Positions 63,186 through 64,000 of a stretch of 64,000 nt of DNA are shown in pieces; position 1 is the first letter of the stretch; every line of letters starts with the position of its first letter. The notes under the pieces were generated by a model. It was given only the letters and a program-made list of their open reading frames with translations, did no database searches and was not told the DNA's origin. The translations under genes and the position numbers were made by a program. Source of the DNA: Bacteroidales bacterium. GTDB taxonomy: Bacteria; Bacteroidota; Bacteroidia; Bacteroidales; UBA6680. The stretch spans positions 1 to 64,000 of the forward strand of contig JAOARD010000076.1 of NCBI GenBank assembly GCA_025210735.1, in the 5' to 3' direction.

Positions 63186-64000
63186 ATGAAGACTATAGAG
63201 ATAAATAGTGTAGACAAGTCATATATATACATAGGTGAATCATATAAAAATTTGACTAACTATATTAATAGTGAGAATATTGTTATTATTACCGACAGTA
63301 ATCTATATGAGATATACGGCTCCTTTCTTAGCAACTATAAAACAGTAGTTATACAACCAGGCGAGAGTCACAAAAATCTTGATACAGTGAGACAGATATA
63401 CAATCAGCTTGTTACTATGCATGTTGACAGATCGTGGTTTATTGTTGGCTTTGGAGGTGGAATAGTTTGTGATATTACCGGATATGTTGCCACAACATAT
63501 ATGCGGGGTCTCAGTTTTGGCTTTGTATCAACAAGTCTTCTATCTCAGGTTGATGCCAGTACAGGAGGTAAAAATGGTGTTAATTTTATGGGAGCCAAAA
63601 ATATGATTGGTACGTTCTCGCAGCCAGAATTTGTAATCTGCGATCCTGAAGTTTTGTACACACTACCTGATGATGAGTTTGAGAATGGCTGGGCAGAGAT
63701 AATTAAACATGCTATAATTGCTTCTGTTGATATGTTCAAATATCTTGAAGATAAATATGACACTATAAAAAGTAGAGATAAGGATGCAATAACTCATCTT
63801 ATTTATGAATCTGTAAAGATAAAAAGTGAGGTTGTAAGTAAAGACGAAAAAGAACATGGAGAGAGACGCAAACTTAATTTCGGACATACTCTTGGTCATG
63901 CTATTGAAGTTATAGAAGGTATATCGCACGGAAGAGCTGTAGCAATAGGTATGACTATGGCTATAAAACTTTCTGTTGAGCACAAATTTATAAATCAGGA
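63186..64000 (+). CDS. aroB: 3-dehydroquinate synthase, partial (runs off the window)
   Basis: The ATG at 63186 opens a frame that stays open to the window end, 271 codons of a usual ~350. It starts MKTIEINSVDKSYIYIGESY. It makes 3-dehydroquinate from DAHP with NAD and zinc, the second step of the shikimate pathway. Motifs are VIQPGESHKNLDTV, FIVGFGGGIVCDITGYVATTYMRG, FVSTSLLSQVDASTGGKNGVN, ENGWAEIIKHAII and the metal-binding RRKLNFGHTLGHAIE. It follows trpB on the same strand after 145 bp, grouping aromatic amino acid genes. Confidence 0.93.
   Translation, partial: MKTIEINSVDKSYIYIGESYKNLTNYINSENIVIITDSNLYEIYGSFLSNYKTVVIQPGESHKNLDTVRQIYNQLVTMHVDRSWFIVGFGGGIVCDITGYVATTYMRGLSFGFVSTSLLSQVDASTGGKNGVNFMGAKNMIGTFSQPEFVICDPEVLYTLPDDEFENGWAEIIKHAIIASVDMFKYLEDKYDTIKSRDKDAITHLIYESVKIKSEVVSKDEKEHGERRKLNFGHTLGHAIEVIEGISHGRAVAIGMTMAIKLSVEHKFINQ

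Noticed and set aside
1..64000. CRISPR array, tRNA or rRNA genes
   Set aside because: No regularly spaced direct repeats and no cloverleaf or rRNA-like sequence were recognised in the intergenic regions by eye; a covariance-model scan was not possible here.

Overview
The window is AT-rich DNA from a Gram-negative member of the Bacteroidota, most likely order Bacteroidales. The evidence is a complete set of type IX secretion system (T9SS) core genes in porP-gldK-gldL-gldM-gldN order, porW/sprE next to porX, two proteins with T9SS sorting tails, DUF4270, DUF5723 and DUF5916 proteins, and repeated TAnnTTTG promoter elements. Most genes are ordinary chromosomal genes. The first 11 kb look accessory.

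Layout. 1-11.1 kb: the edge of an IS1595-type transposase gene, then a minus-strand module. It holds a 1592-residue YD-repeat protein, a 1433-residue Rhs protein with a C-terminal metzincin-type protease domain, and two small paralogous exported proteins placed where immunity genes would be. A 731-bp gene-free stretch with a perfect 28-bp palindrome lies upstream. 11.1-16.1 kb: a small membrane protein, then a dlt operon (dltC-dltD-dltX-dltB-dltA), including a 50-residue DltX-like gene that is easily missed. 16.2-21.3 kb: gltX and two T9SS-tail proteins, one of them a subtilase. 21.8-30.6 kb: threonine dehydrogenase, a lipoprotein/outer-membrane protein pair, B12-dependent ribonucleotide reductase and a nucleotide pyrophosphatase/phosphodiesterase-like protein. 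30.7-36.8 kb: T9SS core. 37-46.2 kb: topA, a class A PBP, a double-ATPase ABC protein, radA, panD and panC. 46.3-50.4 kb: a truncated starch-synthase-like protein, a DUF4270 lipoprotein and glmS. 50.5-56.4 kb: porW, porX, tsaE and alanine dehydrogenase. 56.5-61.4 kb: a DUF5916 protein, rnhA, marC and an unknown membrane protein. 61.5 kb to the end: two tandem Trp-rich leader peptides, each followed by an intrinsic terminator, then trpB and a partial aroB.

How the parts fit. The T9SS motor and translocon partners (GldK-N, PorP), its lipoprotein PorW and its regulator PorX lie within 25 kb of two predicted cargo proteins. The dlt genes suggest esterification of an unknown envelope polymer with D-alanine (or another amino acid), which is unexpected in an organism without teichoic acids. 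The trp leader region is a two-stage attenuator; in the second stage the sequence offers an explicit antiterminator pairing that overlaps the leader stop codon.

The observations most worth following are the tandem trp attenuator, the Gram-negative dlt operon with DltX and an altered DltB histidine, and the Rhs-metzincin/candidate-immunity module. No tRNA, rRNA or CRISPR array was recognised.
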